Below, piece by piece: positions 31,384 through 41,369 of a stretch of DNA of 64,000 bases. Source of the DNA: Mariniphaga sp. (GTDB lineage: Bacteria; Bacteroidota; Bacteroidia; Bacteroidales; Prolixibacteraceae). Each line of letters opens with the position of its first letter. Positions within the stretch are counted from its first letter, which is position 1. The position numbers and the translations under genes are program-made. Below the pieces are notes generated by a model. It searched no databases. It was not told the DNA's origin and saw nothing but the letters and a program-made list of their open reading frames with translations. The stretch is from NCBI GenBank assembly GCA_025355585.1, contig JANXZJ010000064.1:34335-98334 (forward strand), read 5' to 3'.

Positions 31384-31408
31384 AAAGCCCGGAATTTTTT
31401 CGGGCTTT
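31384..31408 (-). terminator. Hairpin terminator downstream of GH57 gene
   Basis: AAAGCCCG (31384-31391) / CGGGCTTT (31401-31408) perfect 8-bp stem. Confidence 0.7.
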
Positions 31409-31509
31409 GTGTTTTTCATTTTTTTCTTATTTCCTAACGTCAATCTGTCATCGCTTTAGTTGTTAACAGAAACCATTTGTCGGGAAGTTGAAAATCAAAC
31501 TATTCTTTT

Positions 31510-32907
31510 CTATTTCTTAATTGGTTTCTTTGGTGTTGCTTTTTTTGCAGGTTTAACTTGTTCAACTTTTGCAGCAACTGCTATTTTGTCTTGAGTCAGT
31601 TTGGCTGCTGAAGCCTCCTTTTTGACTTTCTTTAGTTCGGTTTCTGTCAATTCAAGCTTCTTCGTTTTTTCGTTAACGAGGTCCTTTAGATTGGCTATTT
31701 CCTGATCTTTAGCACTTTTAGGCACAATAGCATTGAGCCTGATTTTGAAATCACTCAATACATTCATGTAGTTGATAAAAGCCTCATATGGAGTACCGTA
31801 AGGGTTGGAATACTTATGGACTTCACCGTCGGAAAAGAACTTGGTACACATGTAATAAAAATGATCGTTGGTCTGGAGATAGTCCCAGTCTTTAAGCATG
31901 GTCGCATCTGTACAATTTCTCATTCGATCCTTGAGCTGGTAAAGCTTATCAAATGCCTCTTTTTGTAGTTCATTTCCCAGCCATGCCGAAAGATCGCGCT
32001 CTTCGTCGGCCCATGATATCGGGTAAGGTACATGAACGGCTGAAACAGGCTGTAAATCATTGATAACTTCTGACGGTGTCGAGAAGGAAAGTTTCCCGGA
32101 TTTTAAAATCGCTTCCGGGAGTTTCTTTAAGAAATCAAATATCCCTGAACTCTTGGGCTGAAGTTGTCCAAATGTCTCGTAATTAGTGAAAATGGTGATT
32201 ACTTCTTCCTCTTTTGGAAGGTTGGTCATCCAGCCGGCATATTTCTCGGCAGTCAATGGAAATTCATTCCATCCAGTATTAGAGAATCGGAATGACAAAT
32301 CATCACTAAACCTGAAATTACGCATCAAAACTTTTAATCTTGGATTTAATGCATTGCAATATAAATAGTTGGGGCTTTTCCATCCGAGGATATGTTTCGC
32401 TCCTTCGGTGATCATCGCCTCGAAACCCATCCGTTGAACAAGATCACCAATTTCGTCAGAGTAAATTAATTCGGTATTGTTGAATACTTTAGGGCGTTGT
32501 CCAAACAGTTCTTCAATAAGATCATCATGCGCTCTGACCTGTGATTCGAAAAAACTTCTGTCTGCCATCGATACAAGCGAGTTGGCATATGTTTCGGATA
32601 AAAACTCAACGCACCCGGTGTCCGCCAGTTTAGCGAACGACTCGATTACTTCAGGTGCATATAACTTGAATTGGTCGAGAACAACACCTGATAATGAATA
32701 GGCTACCTTGAATTTGCCCTTGTACTTAAGTATTTGTTCAAGAATGATTTTATTGGCAGGTAAATATGAATGATCGGCCGCTTTTCGTAAGATGGTCTCA
32801 TTTGCAAAATCATCATAGTAATAGGCATCGTTTCCAATGTCGAAAAAGCGATATTTCCTGTATCGGAAAGGTTGATGTATCTGAAAGTTGAGGCAAACTG
32901 TTTTCAT
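31510..32907 (-). CDS. Glycoside hydrolase family 57 (alpha-amylase-like) with Lys/Ala-rich C-terminal tail
   Basis: VCLNFQIHQPFRYRKYRFFDIG, FNNTELIYSDEIGDLVQRMGFEAMITEG, SWADEERDLSAWLGNELQ; tail AAKVEQVKPAKKATPKKPIKK. Confidence 0.92.
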   Translation of the reverse strand: MKTVCLNFQIHQPFRYRKYRFFDIGNDAYYYDDFANETILRKAADHSYLPANKIILEQILKYKGKFKVAYSLSGVVLDQFKLYAPEVIESFAKLADTGCVEFLSETYANSLVSMADRSFFESQVRAHDDLIEELFGQRPKVFNNTELIYSDEIGDLVQRMGFEAMITEGAKHILGWKSPNYLYCNALNPRLKVLMRNFRFSDDLSFRFSNTGWNEFPLTAEKYAGWMTNLPKEEEVITIFTNYETFGQLQPKSSGIFDFLKKLPEAILKSGKLSFSTPSEVINDLQPVSAVHVPYPISWADEERDLSAWLGNELQKEAFDKLYQLKDRMRNCTDATMLKDWDYLQTNDHFYYMCTKFFSDGEVHKYSNPYGTPYEAFINYMNVLSDFKIRLNAIVPKSAKDQEIANLKDLVNEKTKKLELTETELKKVKKEASAAKLTQDKIAVAAKVEQVKPAKKATPKKPIKK

Positions 32908-34214
32908 ATCTCTTTGGTATTGGGTTTTTTTAATGCGGACTTATATACTTTAAGGACGTGTTCGGCGGAGTGTTTCCATTGTAAACTGTCTACTTCTACT
33001 CGTCCGAATTTTCTAAACATGGTTGACAGTGCAGGATATTTCAGGATTCCGTAGATGGCATCGGCCATGGCATTGATGTCCCAGAAATCTACTTTTATGG
33101 CATGCGTCAGGATTTCAGCTACCCCTGATTGTTTCGAAATAATGGTTGGAACATCCGACATCATAGCTTCGAGTGGCGAAATCCCAAAAGGTTCTGAAAC
33201 TGATGGCATTACATAGACATCACTCATCCGGAACATATCGAATACATCGTCACCATGAAGGAAACCTGTAAAATGAAATCTGTCAGCGATTCCCAGACGG
33301 GCCGCCCGTCTGATCATTTTTTCCATTAAATCGCCACTTCCGGCCATTACAAAATGTACATTGTCTGTCCGACGCAAAACCTGGTAGGCAGCTTCGATGA
33401 AATATTCTGGTCCTTTCTGCATCGTAATCCTTCCGAGAAAAGTTACGATTTTCTCATTGATGCCTTTTGAATAACCCTTATTTTCAGCTTTTTCTACAGG
33501 TTCAACAGCATTGTATACAGTGGTAACTTTAGCAGGATCGATGCCATACTTTTCAATCACGATTCTGCGTGTGAGATTACTAACAGTTATGATCTGATCT
33601 GCAATCTCCATGCCTTCGCGTTCGATTGAATATACCCTTGGATTGACACTTCCTCCGCTCCGGTCGAAATCGGTTGCGTGTACATGAATAACCAATGGTT
33701 TGCCGCTTACTCTTTTAGCCGCGATTCCTGCCGGATAGGCAAGCCAATCGTGAGCATGGATGACATCAAAATCGTATTCTTTACCAATAGACTCTGCAAC
33801 AATGGCATAATTTGCAATCTCATCAAGAAGGTTCGTACCATATTTGCCTGTAAAGGGAAGCTTCCCTTCCGAATCGGTCTGGATAAAACGCGTTTGGGAA
33901 GAGACGCGTTGTTCGGTTAGTTTCCAAAACTCCTCAGGTGTTGAATAGGGGACCAGATTCGATTCAACTTCAAGATAATCGAAATTTCTTTCGGTTGTGC
34001 GAAGAAAGATTTTTTTCTGAGTAATTGATACATCACTTGCCCCAATAATCTGCTTTACTGCCGAATTATCTTCGTCACCATATGCTTTTGGAACGACAAA
34101 AAGCACCTCAACATCATCTAATTGTGCCAATCCTCTGGTTAATCCGTAACTGGCTGTACCGAGACCCCCGCTAATGTGCGGGGGGAACTCCCATCCAAAC
34201 ATTAAAACTTTCAT
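32904..34214 (-). CDS. Glycosyltransferase (GT4-like), glycogen synthase-type
   Basis: KVLMFGWEFPPHISGGLGTASYGL, DFDVIHAHDWLAYPAGIAAKR, VMPSVSEPFGISPLEAM; 4-bp overlap with GH57. Confidence 0.92.
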   Translation of the reverse strand: MKVLMFGWEFPPHISGGLGTASYGLTRGLAQLDDVEVLFVVPKAYGDEDNSAVKQIIGASDVSITQKKIFLRTTERNFDYLEVESNLVPYSTPEEFWKLTEQRVSSQTRFIQTDSEGKLPFTGKYGTNLLDEIANYAIVAESIGKEYDFDVIHAHDWLAYPAGIAAKRVSGKPLVIHVHATDFDRSGGSVNPRVYSIEREGMEIADQIITVSNLTRRIVIEKYGIDPAKVTTVYNAVEPVEKAENKGYSKGINEKIVTFLGRITMQKGPEYFIEAAYQVLRRTDNVHFVMAGSGDLMEKMIRRAARLGIADRFHFTGFLHGDDVFDMFRMSDVYVMPSVSEPFGISPLEAMMSDVPTIISKQSGVAEILTHAIKVDFWDINAMADAIYGILKYPALSTMFRKFGRVEVDSLQWKHSAEHVLKVYKSALKKPNTKEI

Positions 34215-34338
34215 CCTTTAAGTAGCTGAGTTGAGAAAAATCTTTTTACTCCTTATTCAATTTCCGAAGTTGAGTAAACGACCCGGAATTATACTTTAAA
34301 GACCTGATAGCCTGATATTCAGGCAGGGTCCCCGATTG

Positions 34339-36285
34339 CTATTTTGATTCCCCGAATTTTTCGAGTACAGATGTTGCACTCAGAACACCGCCCACACTCC
34401 ATGCCTGTGAAATTGCACCCCGAGCAGTATGTGGTGGATTCCCTTCGTAGACTTCAGATAGAGTTCCTACACAATGTTCCGACATCTCCTCTTCGAAACC
34501 AGCCATGACTTGCTTGACAAACGACAAACCTCCGGCTTTGTGGATATCAAGATAGGCTTTAACGAAAGGGTAAATCAGAAATGGATAAACACTTCCCATA
34601 TGTGCTGCTGCCGATCGTTTGCTGGAATTTCCAACACATGATCCTTTGTAATGGTAATCTTTCGGCGCCAGCGAACGCAGGCCCTTTGGTGTAAGAAGTT
34701 CATTTCTTACAGTGCTGATTATTAGTTTTTTCTGTTCGCGCGTCAGTGGTGAATATTCTAAACTTGTCGCGAAGATCATATTCGGCCTTACTGACCAGTC
34801 AACGTAATCACCGTCAACGTAATCCGCCAGATAACCTTTCTCATCTCTCCAGAAGGTATCTAGAAATGATTGTGCGATAAGTTCGGGTAAATATGACCAT
34901 TGGCTGATAAATGTTTTATCCTTTGCAGATTCTGCAAGTTCGAGCGCGAAACAGACAGCATTGTACCAGGCAGCATTGATCTCGACAGTGAAGCCTCCGC
35001 GCTGGGTTACCGGTTTTCCATCGATATAGGCATCCATCCATGTGAGTGCTACCCCGTTTTGCTTTGCATGAATCAGACCATTTGGTTCCATGTGAATATT
35101 GAAACGGGTTCCCTTTTTGTAATTGTTCATGATTTCCTTCATTGCCGGACCATAGCTTTTCCAAAGTTCTTTGTTGTCAACAAATGGCTTTAGTTCCTGG
35201 ATGGCATAAAAAGCAAAAAGAGGTGCATCTGCAGAATCGTAGTCGCTTGGAGTACCTGCATATTTTGGCAACAGCCCATCTTTCAACCGGTTAAGATTGG
35301 TCTTCAATATTTCTTCATAAGTCGAAACTTCAGACTGGGTCAATAATAATCCGGGGAGTGCAAGAAATGTTTGTCGTGGAATCGATTCATACCATGGGAA
35401 TCCGGCAATAATATCTTTACCGTCTTTTCTTTCCCAAATGAATTGCTGCGCCGAGTTAAGCAGGCAGTTTATGAAACTGTCGCGTGGAATGCGTCGGGAT
35501 ATTTCAGTTGCGTATTGCTTTTTCAGTGTTGCCGGATCACAACCTTCAGTCGACGCTGTGAAAAACACCGATTCCCCCTTTTTGATGGGCAATTCAAAGT
35601 AGCCTGGAACGTAAAGATCCTCCTGGTATTCGTAACCCCTTGACTGTTCCTTCATGTATTCAATATTCCGGGACCAATCCGGAACCGGCACAAAGTCCAC
35701 ATCCTTAGAGAATTGCATATGCAATTCCGGATATTCCTCGTAAAGGCACATTTTTATTCCATTATTTATTTTGGAATATTTACCGTTGGCAACCATATTT
35801 GCATGTGTAAGCTGATGGACATTTCGAAATGCCAAAAATGGTTTAAATCGCAATATTGTCGGACTACTGGCTTCCTCCAGGGTGTATTTAACAATGACCT
35901 GATTTTCATGTTCGACAAGCATTCTCGTTTTCGTGAGAATTACTCCTCCTACCCGATATGTTACCTTTGGTATTGTGTCGATTTCAAAATTTCTGATGTA
36001 CTTATGCCCTTTTGGCTCATAGAATTCACCAGGGTATTTATGGATCCCCAGATTGAATTGTGCATCATGTTGAATTATAGTTTCGTCCAGCGACGAAAGT
36101 AACACATGCTTGCCTCCATCCAGCTCATTAAGTTGCACAATTAGCATCCCGTGGTACTTACGGGTGTTACATCCCGCCAGCGTAGTGGATGAATAGGCTC
36201 CTGAACGGTTAGTGCGCAGAAATTCGCGTTGTAATGAGTATTCCAGGTTAACCAGTTCCTCTTTGTCGAATTTTAGGTAGCTCAT
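34339..36285 (-). CDS. Glycogen debranching enzyme (amylo-alpha-1,6-glucosidase)
   Basis: EFLRTNRSGAYSSTTLAGCNTRKYHGMLI, IIAGFPWYESIPRQTFLALPGLLL, LTWMDAYIDGKPVTQRGGFTVEINAAWYNAVCF. Confidence 0.95.
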   Translation of the reverse strand: MSYLKFDKEELVNLEYSLQREFLRTNRSGAYSSTTLAGCNTRKYHGMLIVQLNELDGGKHVLLSSLDETIIQHDAQFNLGIHKYPGEFYEPKGHKYIRNFEIDTIPKVTYRVGGVILTKTRMLVEHENQVIVKYTLEEASSPTILRFKPFLAFRNVHQLTHANMVANGKYSKINNGIKMCLYEEYPELHMQFSKDVDFVPVPDWSRNIEYMKEQSRGYEYQEDLYVPGYFELPIKKGESVFFTASTEGCDPATLKKQYATEISRRIPRDSFINCLLNSAQQFIWERKDGKDIIAGFPWYESIPRQTFLALPGLLLTQSEVSTYEEILKTNLNRLKDGLLPKYAGTPSDYDSADAPLFAFYAIQELKPFVDNKELWKSYGPAMKEIMNNYKKGTRFNIHMEPNGLIHAKQNGVALTWMDAYIDGKPVTQRGGFTVEINAAWYNAVCFALELAESAKDKTFISQWSYLPELIAQSFLDTFWRDEKGYLADYVDGDYVDWSVRPNMIFATSLEYSPLTREQKKLIISTVRNELLTPKGLRSLAPKDYHYKGSCVGNSSKRSAAAHMGSVYPFLIYPFVKAYLDIHKAGGLSFVKQVMAGFEEEMSEHCVGTLSEVYEGNPPHTARGAISQAWSVGGVLSATSVLEKFGESK

Positions 36286-36391
36286 ACGAACTTCATTATT
36301 AATATTGGTCTTTTTTTGGATAAGGATTCTCCCCTAGTTCAGGAAATTGTCCTACGGCTAAAAATATGAAAAGCTTTTGTCAACTAAAAAT

Positions 36392-37405
36392 TTAATCGCC
36401 TATTTTTTCACGTAACTTTTTCTTCACTTTTTTAAGGTCGACAAAAGGGTACTTGATTTGAAGCTGATCTGCTTTTTCTATTTGATTTTCGATAAATAAG
36501 ATATAATTTTTATCATTATTATTCAGTGATTTATGCGCTAAAGCCGGAAGTATTTTTTCCAATTCTGATGACACTGTTTTAGCTTCGTTATTCAGAATAG
36601 CAGAAACAAATTTTTCACGGATGAAATCAATTGCGACTTCGCTTGGATGGGTCATTTCGGAGGCGTAAAAACGATAGTCGCGTAACTCATCGAGCAAAAG
36701 CTCATAAGACGGGAAATAGGAGATTACGTCGGACCCATATTTGGACTTCAATTCGTCTGTTGCCAAAAGAAGTGTCGACTTACTTAGCTGGTTTTCATGC
36801 GCTCCATCTTTTAAATGCCTGATTGGACTAACTGTGAAAATCAGGTGGAGATCAGGATTCAAGCTTATCATCTTATCAATAAGTGGAAACCAGGTTTCAG
36901 TTATTTGCGAAACTGATAGCCGGTATCGGTTAAATGTTGCTGCAGGAAGTTTATGACAGTTTGAAACAACAACCCCATTTGTTGTATTTTGAAATACCCA
37001 TGAAGTGCCAAAAGTTATAAAAAGGTGATGGCAGTTTTTCAAAATACAAGATGCTTCAGCAGCTTGTTTATTGATATGCGCTAAAGTATCTGCCGGATCG
37101 GAACATGAAAACCGGCTGTGATGGGAGAAACTGTTGTATTTACCGTTGGCATAGAACAAGTCCTGTTCAGTGAAGATTTTACCTGAGATAAGAAGATCGA
37201 GACTGTTCGCTATTGAAACAGGATTGTAAAGAATTCCGAAAGGGTTAACCATGATTGGAAAACAAAGTTCCTGAAGATAAGTTCCGATATTTTCGGCAAA
37301 ACAAGATCCGATCATCATTGATTGATGACGGTAGCTCAGTTTTTTTACGATTTTGGGCAGTTCAACCTCTGTACTGAATTTTATCATATTCCTTTTTTTA
37401 TCCAA
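36392..37405 (-). CDS. GSCFA domain protein; true start probably the internal MIKFSTEVE
   Basis: MMIGSCFAENIGTYLQ, NPFGILYNPVSIA, LFITFGTSWVFQ, SPIRHLKDGAHENQLSKSTLLLA. Confidence 0.92.
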   Translation of the reverse strand: MDKKRNMIKFSTEVELPKIVKKLSYRHQSMMIGSCFAENIGTYLQELCFPIMVNPFGILYNPVSIANSLDLLISGKIFTEQDLFYANGKYNSFSHHSRFSCSDPADTLAHINKQAAEASCILKNCHHLFITFGTSWVFQNTTNGVVVSNCHKLPAATFNRYRLSVSQITETWFPLIDKMISLNPDLHLIFTVSPIRHLKDGAHENQLSKSTLLLATDELKSKYGSDVISYFPSYELLLDELRDYRFYASEMTHPSEVAIDFIREKFVSAILNNEAKTVSSELEKILPALAHKSLNNNDKNYILFIENQIEKADQLQIKYPFVDLKKVKKKLREKIGD

Positions 37406-38214
37406 TCGATCATAAAATCCATCACTTCACCGCTTCTCTCAGAATTGTGCAATTGATGTCCGGCAAATTTCCATTCGCGATAATTAATCTGTCCCGGCGA
37501 TTCATCATATAATTTGCGGGTTGCTGTTCCATTCATAATCAGATCGTCTCTTCCTTGCATCAACAAAAGTGGCGTCTCGATTTCAGTAAGATGGGTAATT
37601 ATCCATTGCACCTCTTTTTCGACTTCCGAAAAAAGTCTGGCTGATATTCTATTGTGTACAAATCCATCTTTTTCTCTTATTTCGCCACTTCCATCTAATG
37701 TTGAAAAATCGGAAGAGCGAAGTCCGGTTTTGAAAGTGAGAAATGGCGTTATTAAATTTCCGGTTTTAATGATTGCTGAAAGTAGCTTCCCGGGAGGTTT
37801 TGTCAGCTGAAGCCAGGGTGAAGAGGCAATAGCCAGCTCAGGAAGTGTTGTTGATTTAAGAAGATAACTTAAAACGATTGTTGCGCCAAGGCTGTGTCCA
37901 TATAAAACTACCGGAATTCCAGGGAAAAGTGCTTTTGCTTTTTCGTGTAATAAGATTACATCTTTTTGAAGATCGTCAAACCTGCGGATTACTCCACGCC
38001 GGCCTTGCGATCTGCCATGTCCGCGGTAATCGAAGGCAAGAACTGCTAAATTCCGGTTTGTTAGTTTTGAAAACCATTCATCATATCTCCGGCAATGATC
38101 TCCATGACCATGTACAAAGGCAACAACTGCTTCAGGCCGTTCATTTGAAGGCCATTGCAGGGCATAAAGGTCAAGCCCGTCGAACGATTTCCATTTATAT
38201 TCTGTTGGTGACAT
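37384..38214 (-). CDS. Alpha/beta hydrolase (monoacylglycerol lipase-like)
   Basis: VVAFVHGHGDHCRRY, FDYRGHGRSQGRRGVI, VVLYGHSLGATIVLSYL. Confidence 0.92.
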   Translation of the reverse strand: MSPTEYKWKSFDGLDLYALQWPSNERPEAVVAFVHGHGDHCRRYDEWFSKLTNRNLAVLAFDYRGHGRSQGRRGVIRRFDDLQKDVILLHEKAKALFPGIPVVLYGHSLGATIVLSYLLKSTTLPELAIASSPWLQLTKPPGKLLSAIIKTGNLITPFLTFKTGLRSSDFSTLDGSGEIREKDGFVHNRISARLFSEVEKEVQWIITHLTEIETPLLLMQGRDDLIMNGTATRKLYDESPGQINYREWKFAGHQLHNSERSGEVMDFMIDWIKKGI

Positions 38215-38260
38215 GATGAGCGATCATGGAAAAATTACCAATGCAAAGATATGATCTAAA

Positions 38261-39190
38261 TCATTCATTCACATAACCGACGTTCCGCCTGATACGGTCA
38301 TAGCCTGCTCTTTCGAATGCTGACTGACGGAACATTTTAGTATAGGTGTTGTGATTTAGTGCTTCCCAGTCTTTCTTTTTCATTTCCAGCAATCCTTCAA
38401 CAGGTATAAAATCAAGGCTTTGGCTGGGCTTCGCTTTTTTATTCCACGGACAAACATCCTGGCAAATGTCGCATCCAAATATCTGATTATGTAAGCTTTC
38501 GCGAATCGACTCCGGAATCTCGTCTTTATTTTCAATCGTGTGGTACGAAATACATTTTCGGGCATCAATTGTTCGTGGTGAAACGATAGCACCGGTTGGG
38601 CAAGCGTCGATACAACGTGTACAATTTCCACAATAATCGGCCACGAAAGGGCCATCGTAATTCAATTCCAAATCAACAATCAATTCACCAATAAACACAT
38701 ACGAACCAAGTTCTTTGGAGATAAGGAGTGAATTTTTTCCAATCCATCCTAATCCGGCAGCTTTGGCCAACGGACGTTCAAGTACCGGAGCCGAATCGAC
38801 AAATGACCTTCCACGACAGGGGGAAAGTGCCGATTGAATGAATATTAAGAGATTATTAAGCTTTTCTTTTACTACCAGGTGATAGTCTTTTCCGTAGGCA
38901 TATTTCGAGATGACGGGTGCGTCAGGATCGGCTTGTTTTTGGGCAGGATAGTAATTGATCAGAACCGAAATTACAGATTTTGCACCCTCTTCGATTTTAC
39001 CAGGATCGAGTCGCATTTCGAAATGATTGGCCATATAGGCCATCGATGCATTCATCCCGTTCGAAAGCCAGTTTTGAAGTCGGTCGCGTTCCTTGTCGAG
39101 ACAATGCACAGCCGATATTCCACATGCAGAAAACCCAAGCTCAAGTGCTTTTTCCTTGATTCGTAGGCTGTATGTTTCGGGAAGTTGCAT
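38261..39190 (-). CDS. queG: Epoxyqueuosine reductase
   Basis: GWIGKNSLLISKELGSYVFIGELIVDLEL, two 4Fe-4S motifs CGNCTRCIDACPTGAI and CDICQDVCPWN. Confidence 0.95.
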   Translation of the reverse strand: MQLPETYSLRIKEKALELGFSACGISAVHCLDKERDRLQNWLSNGMNASMAYMANHFEMRLDPGKIEEGAKSVISVLINYYPAQKQADPDAPVISKYAYGKDYHLVVKEKLNNLLIFIQSALSPCRGRSFVDSAPVLERPLAKAAGLGWIGKNSLLISKELGSYVFIGELIVDLELNYDGPFVADYCGNCTRCIDACPTGAIVSPRTIDARKCISYHTIENKDEIPESIRESLHNQIFGCDICQDVCPWNKKAKPSQSLDFIPVEGLLEMKKKDWEALNHNTYTKMFRQSAFERAGYDRIRRNVGYVNE

Positions 39191-39256
39191 CGTGAAGAAT
39201 TTTAAAACCTTTACTGATCGAAAAAAACCTTGGCAGAATCCGGTAAAAGAGAATTG

Positions 39257-39284
39257 ACCTTATTCGTTTGTCAGACAATAAGGT
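39257..39284 (-). terminator. Weak hairpin downstream of the SUF operon
   Basis: ACCTTATT / AATAAGGT 8-bp arms. Confidence 0.4.
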
Positions 39285-39344
39285 TTAAAACAAAGGAATG
39301 ATAATTTTCACAGGGTTCACCAAATTCAAACAGGGTTTTCCTGG

Positions 39345-39647
39345 TTACATAAATCCCAACTCCAGGCGTGCCTCTTCAGACATCATCGACTTTTCCCAGG
39401 GTGGTTCAAAGGTGATCTCTACTTTGCAGGATTCTATCCCTTCCACCTTTTTCGACATGTATTCCACATCAGCCAGAATCATATCGGCAGCCGGACAGTT
39501 TGGTGCGGTAAGCGTCATCAATACTTTGGCCTCATTGTCTTCAATGTCAACGCTGTATACGAGTCCTAAGTCGTATATATTCACCGGAATTTCGGGATCG
39601 TAAACTTCCTTTAATTGTTCTATGATTAAATCTATTCTTGCGTCCAT
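39345..39647 (-). CDS. MIP18/DUF59 family Fe-S assembly protein of SUF operon
   Basis: LKEVYDPEIPVNIYDLGLVYSVDI, VLMTLTAPNCPAADMI; adjacent to sufE. Confidence 0.93.
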   Translation of the reverse strand: MDARIDLIIEQLKEVYDPEIPVNIYDLGLVYSVDIEDNEAKVLMTLTAPNCPAADMILADVEYMSKKVEGIESCKVEITFEPPWEKSMMSEEARLELGFM

Positions 39648-39650
39648 TTT

Positions 39651-40079
39651 CTATTTTTTTGCTGAAATTTTCTCGTACGCCAACGCATACAGTTTCATTT
39701 GTTTTACCATGGCAAGGAGACCATTTGAACGGGTGGGCGATAGATGCTGCCGTAACCCAATCTCGTCGATAAAGCGTGGTTCGGATTCAAGTATCTCTTT
39801 CGGCGTGCGATCGGAATATATCCGTAGCAACAATGCCACTAATCCTTTAACAATCAATGCGTCGCTTTCGGCTTCAAATTTGATCTTACCTACAGTAAAT
39901 TCCTGGTGCAACCAAACCCTGGACTGACATCCGCGAATCAGGTTACTTTCAACCTTGTATTTCGCATCAATGGGAGCCATTTCGTTTCCAATTTCGATAA
40001 GGTATGCATATTTATCCATCCAATCCTCAAATCCTGAAAACTCTTCAACAATCTCCTGCTGTATTTCGTCTATCGTCAT
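39651..40079 (-). CDS. sufE: Cysteine desulfuration protein SufE
   Basis: EEFSGFEDWMDKYAYLIEIG, VESNLIRGCQSRVWLH, LSPTRSNGLLAMVKQM. Confidence 0.94.
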   Translation of the reverse strand: MTIDEIQQEIVEEFSGFEDWMDKYAYLIEIGNEMAPIDAKYKVESNLIRGCQSRVWLHQEFTVGKIKFEAESDALIVKGLVALLLRIYSDRTPKEILESEPRFIDEIGLRQHLSPTRSNGLLAMVKQMKLYALAYEKISAKK

Positions 40080-40114
40080 TTAATGTTTCTTTTACTTTTC
40101 AAAAGTAGCGAATT

Positions 40115-41332
40115 TTAAAACATCGCTTTCAACCTGATCAAAGCCTTGCAAAAAGCATTAATCTCATCGAAAGTATTATAGAATGCGAATGAAGCGCGCA
40201 CCATGTTTTCTACCTCGTAATGATCCATCACCGGATCGGCGCATAAACGGCCCGTTCTGACTGCAATTCCAAGCTGATCGAGTAATGTTCCCAGATCAAA
40301 CGGGTGAACGCCCTCGATGTTAAAACAGATCACAGCAGCTTTAGATGGCGCTTCACCGTAAATTTTCAGCCCTTCAATCTGTTTCAGTTTTTCAGTTGCA
40401 ACTGTAAGCAGATCATGTTCGTAGTTGCTAAACGGCTGATGTTCATTTCGCTGAATATAATCAATTGCAGCGGCGAAACCAATTGCGCCTACATAATTTG
40501 GAGTGCCGGCTTCGAACTTGTAAGGGAGTTGATTATATGTTGTTTTTTCAAAAGTTACACGGTCAATCATTTCGCCTCCACCCATAAAAGGTGGCATCTG
40601 ATCCAGCCATTTCCGTTTTCCATAAAGGGCTCCGATACCTGTGGGTCCATAAATTTTGTGTCCCGAAAAAGCGTAAAAATCGCAGCCAAGTTCTTGAACA
40701 TCAATTTTAAGGTGTGGTGCACCTTGGGCTCCGTCAATCAACACCGGGACATTTTTTAGGTGTGCTTTCAGAATGATTTCTCTTATTGGATTGATTGTTC
40801 CTAATGTATTGGAGACATGTGCCGCAGCCAGAATCTTTGTTTTGCTGGTTATTAAGCTGTCCAAAAGTTCAATCTGTAATTCTCCGTTGTCACGAAAGGG
40901 AAGTACTTTTAAAATGGCACCACGTCTGTTGCACATCATTTGCCAGGGTACAATGTTGGCATGGTGTTCCATTTCGGTGACAATCACCTCATCTCCAACG
41001 TTGATGAATGCCTCGCCAAACGAAAATGCGACAAGATTAATCGATTCGGTAGTTCCGTGTGTAAATATAACCTCTGCTGCTTCGGCTGCATTAATATACC
41101 GACGAACAGTTTCCCGGCTTGCTTCGAATGCTTCAGTTGTCTTATTGGCGAGATAATGGGTGGCACGGTGGATATTGGCATTCGTACGGAGCGAAAATTC
41201 ATCCATTCGTTCGATTACCTGAATTGGCCGCTGACTTGTTGCAGCATTATCGAAATAGATTAAAGGCTTTCCGTGGATTTTTTGATCAAGAATCGGAAAA
41301 TCTTTCCGTATTTTAGAAATATCGGGAATCAT
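40115..41332 (-). CDS. sufS: Cysteine desulfurase SufS
   Basis: YFDNAATSQRP, FYAFSGHKIYGPTGIGALYGK PLP-Lys motif, VRTGRLCADPVM active-site Cys region. Confidence 0.96.
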   Translation of the reverse strand: MIPDISKIRKDFPILDQKIHGKPLIYFDNAATSQRPIQVIERMDEFSLRTNANIHRATHYLANKTTEAFEASRETVRRYINAAEAAEVIFTHGTTESINLVAFSFGEAFINVGDEVIVTEMEHHANIVPWQMMCNRRGAILKVLPFRDNGELQIELLDSLITSKTKILAAAHVSNTLGTINPIREIILKAHLKNVPVLIDGAQGAPHLKIDVQELGCDFYAFSGHKIYGPTGIGALYGKRKWLDQMPPFMGGGEMIDRVTFEKTTYNQLPYKFEAGTPNYVGAIGFAAAIDYIQRNEHQPFSNYEHDLLTVATEKLKQIEGLKIYGEAPSKAAVICFNIEGVHPFDLGTLLDQLGIAVRTGRLCADPVMDHYEVENMVRASFAFYNTFDEINAFCKALIRLKAMF

Positions 41333-41369
41333 GATGTATATATAAGATATATAGTATTATAACAGTTGA

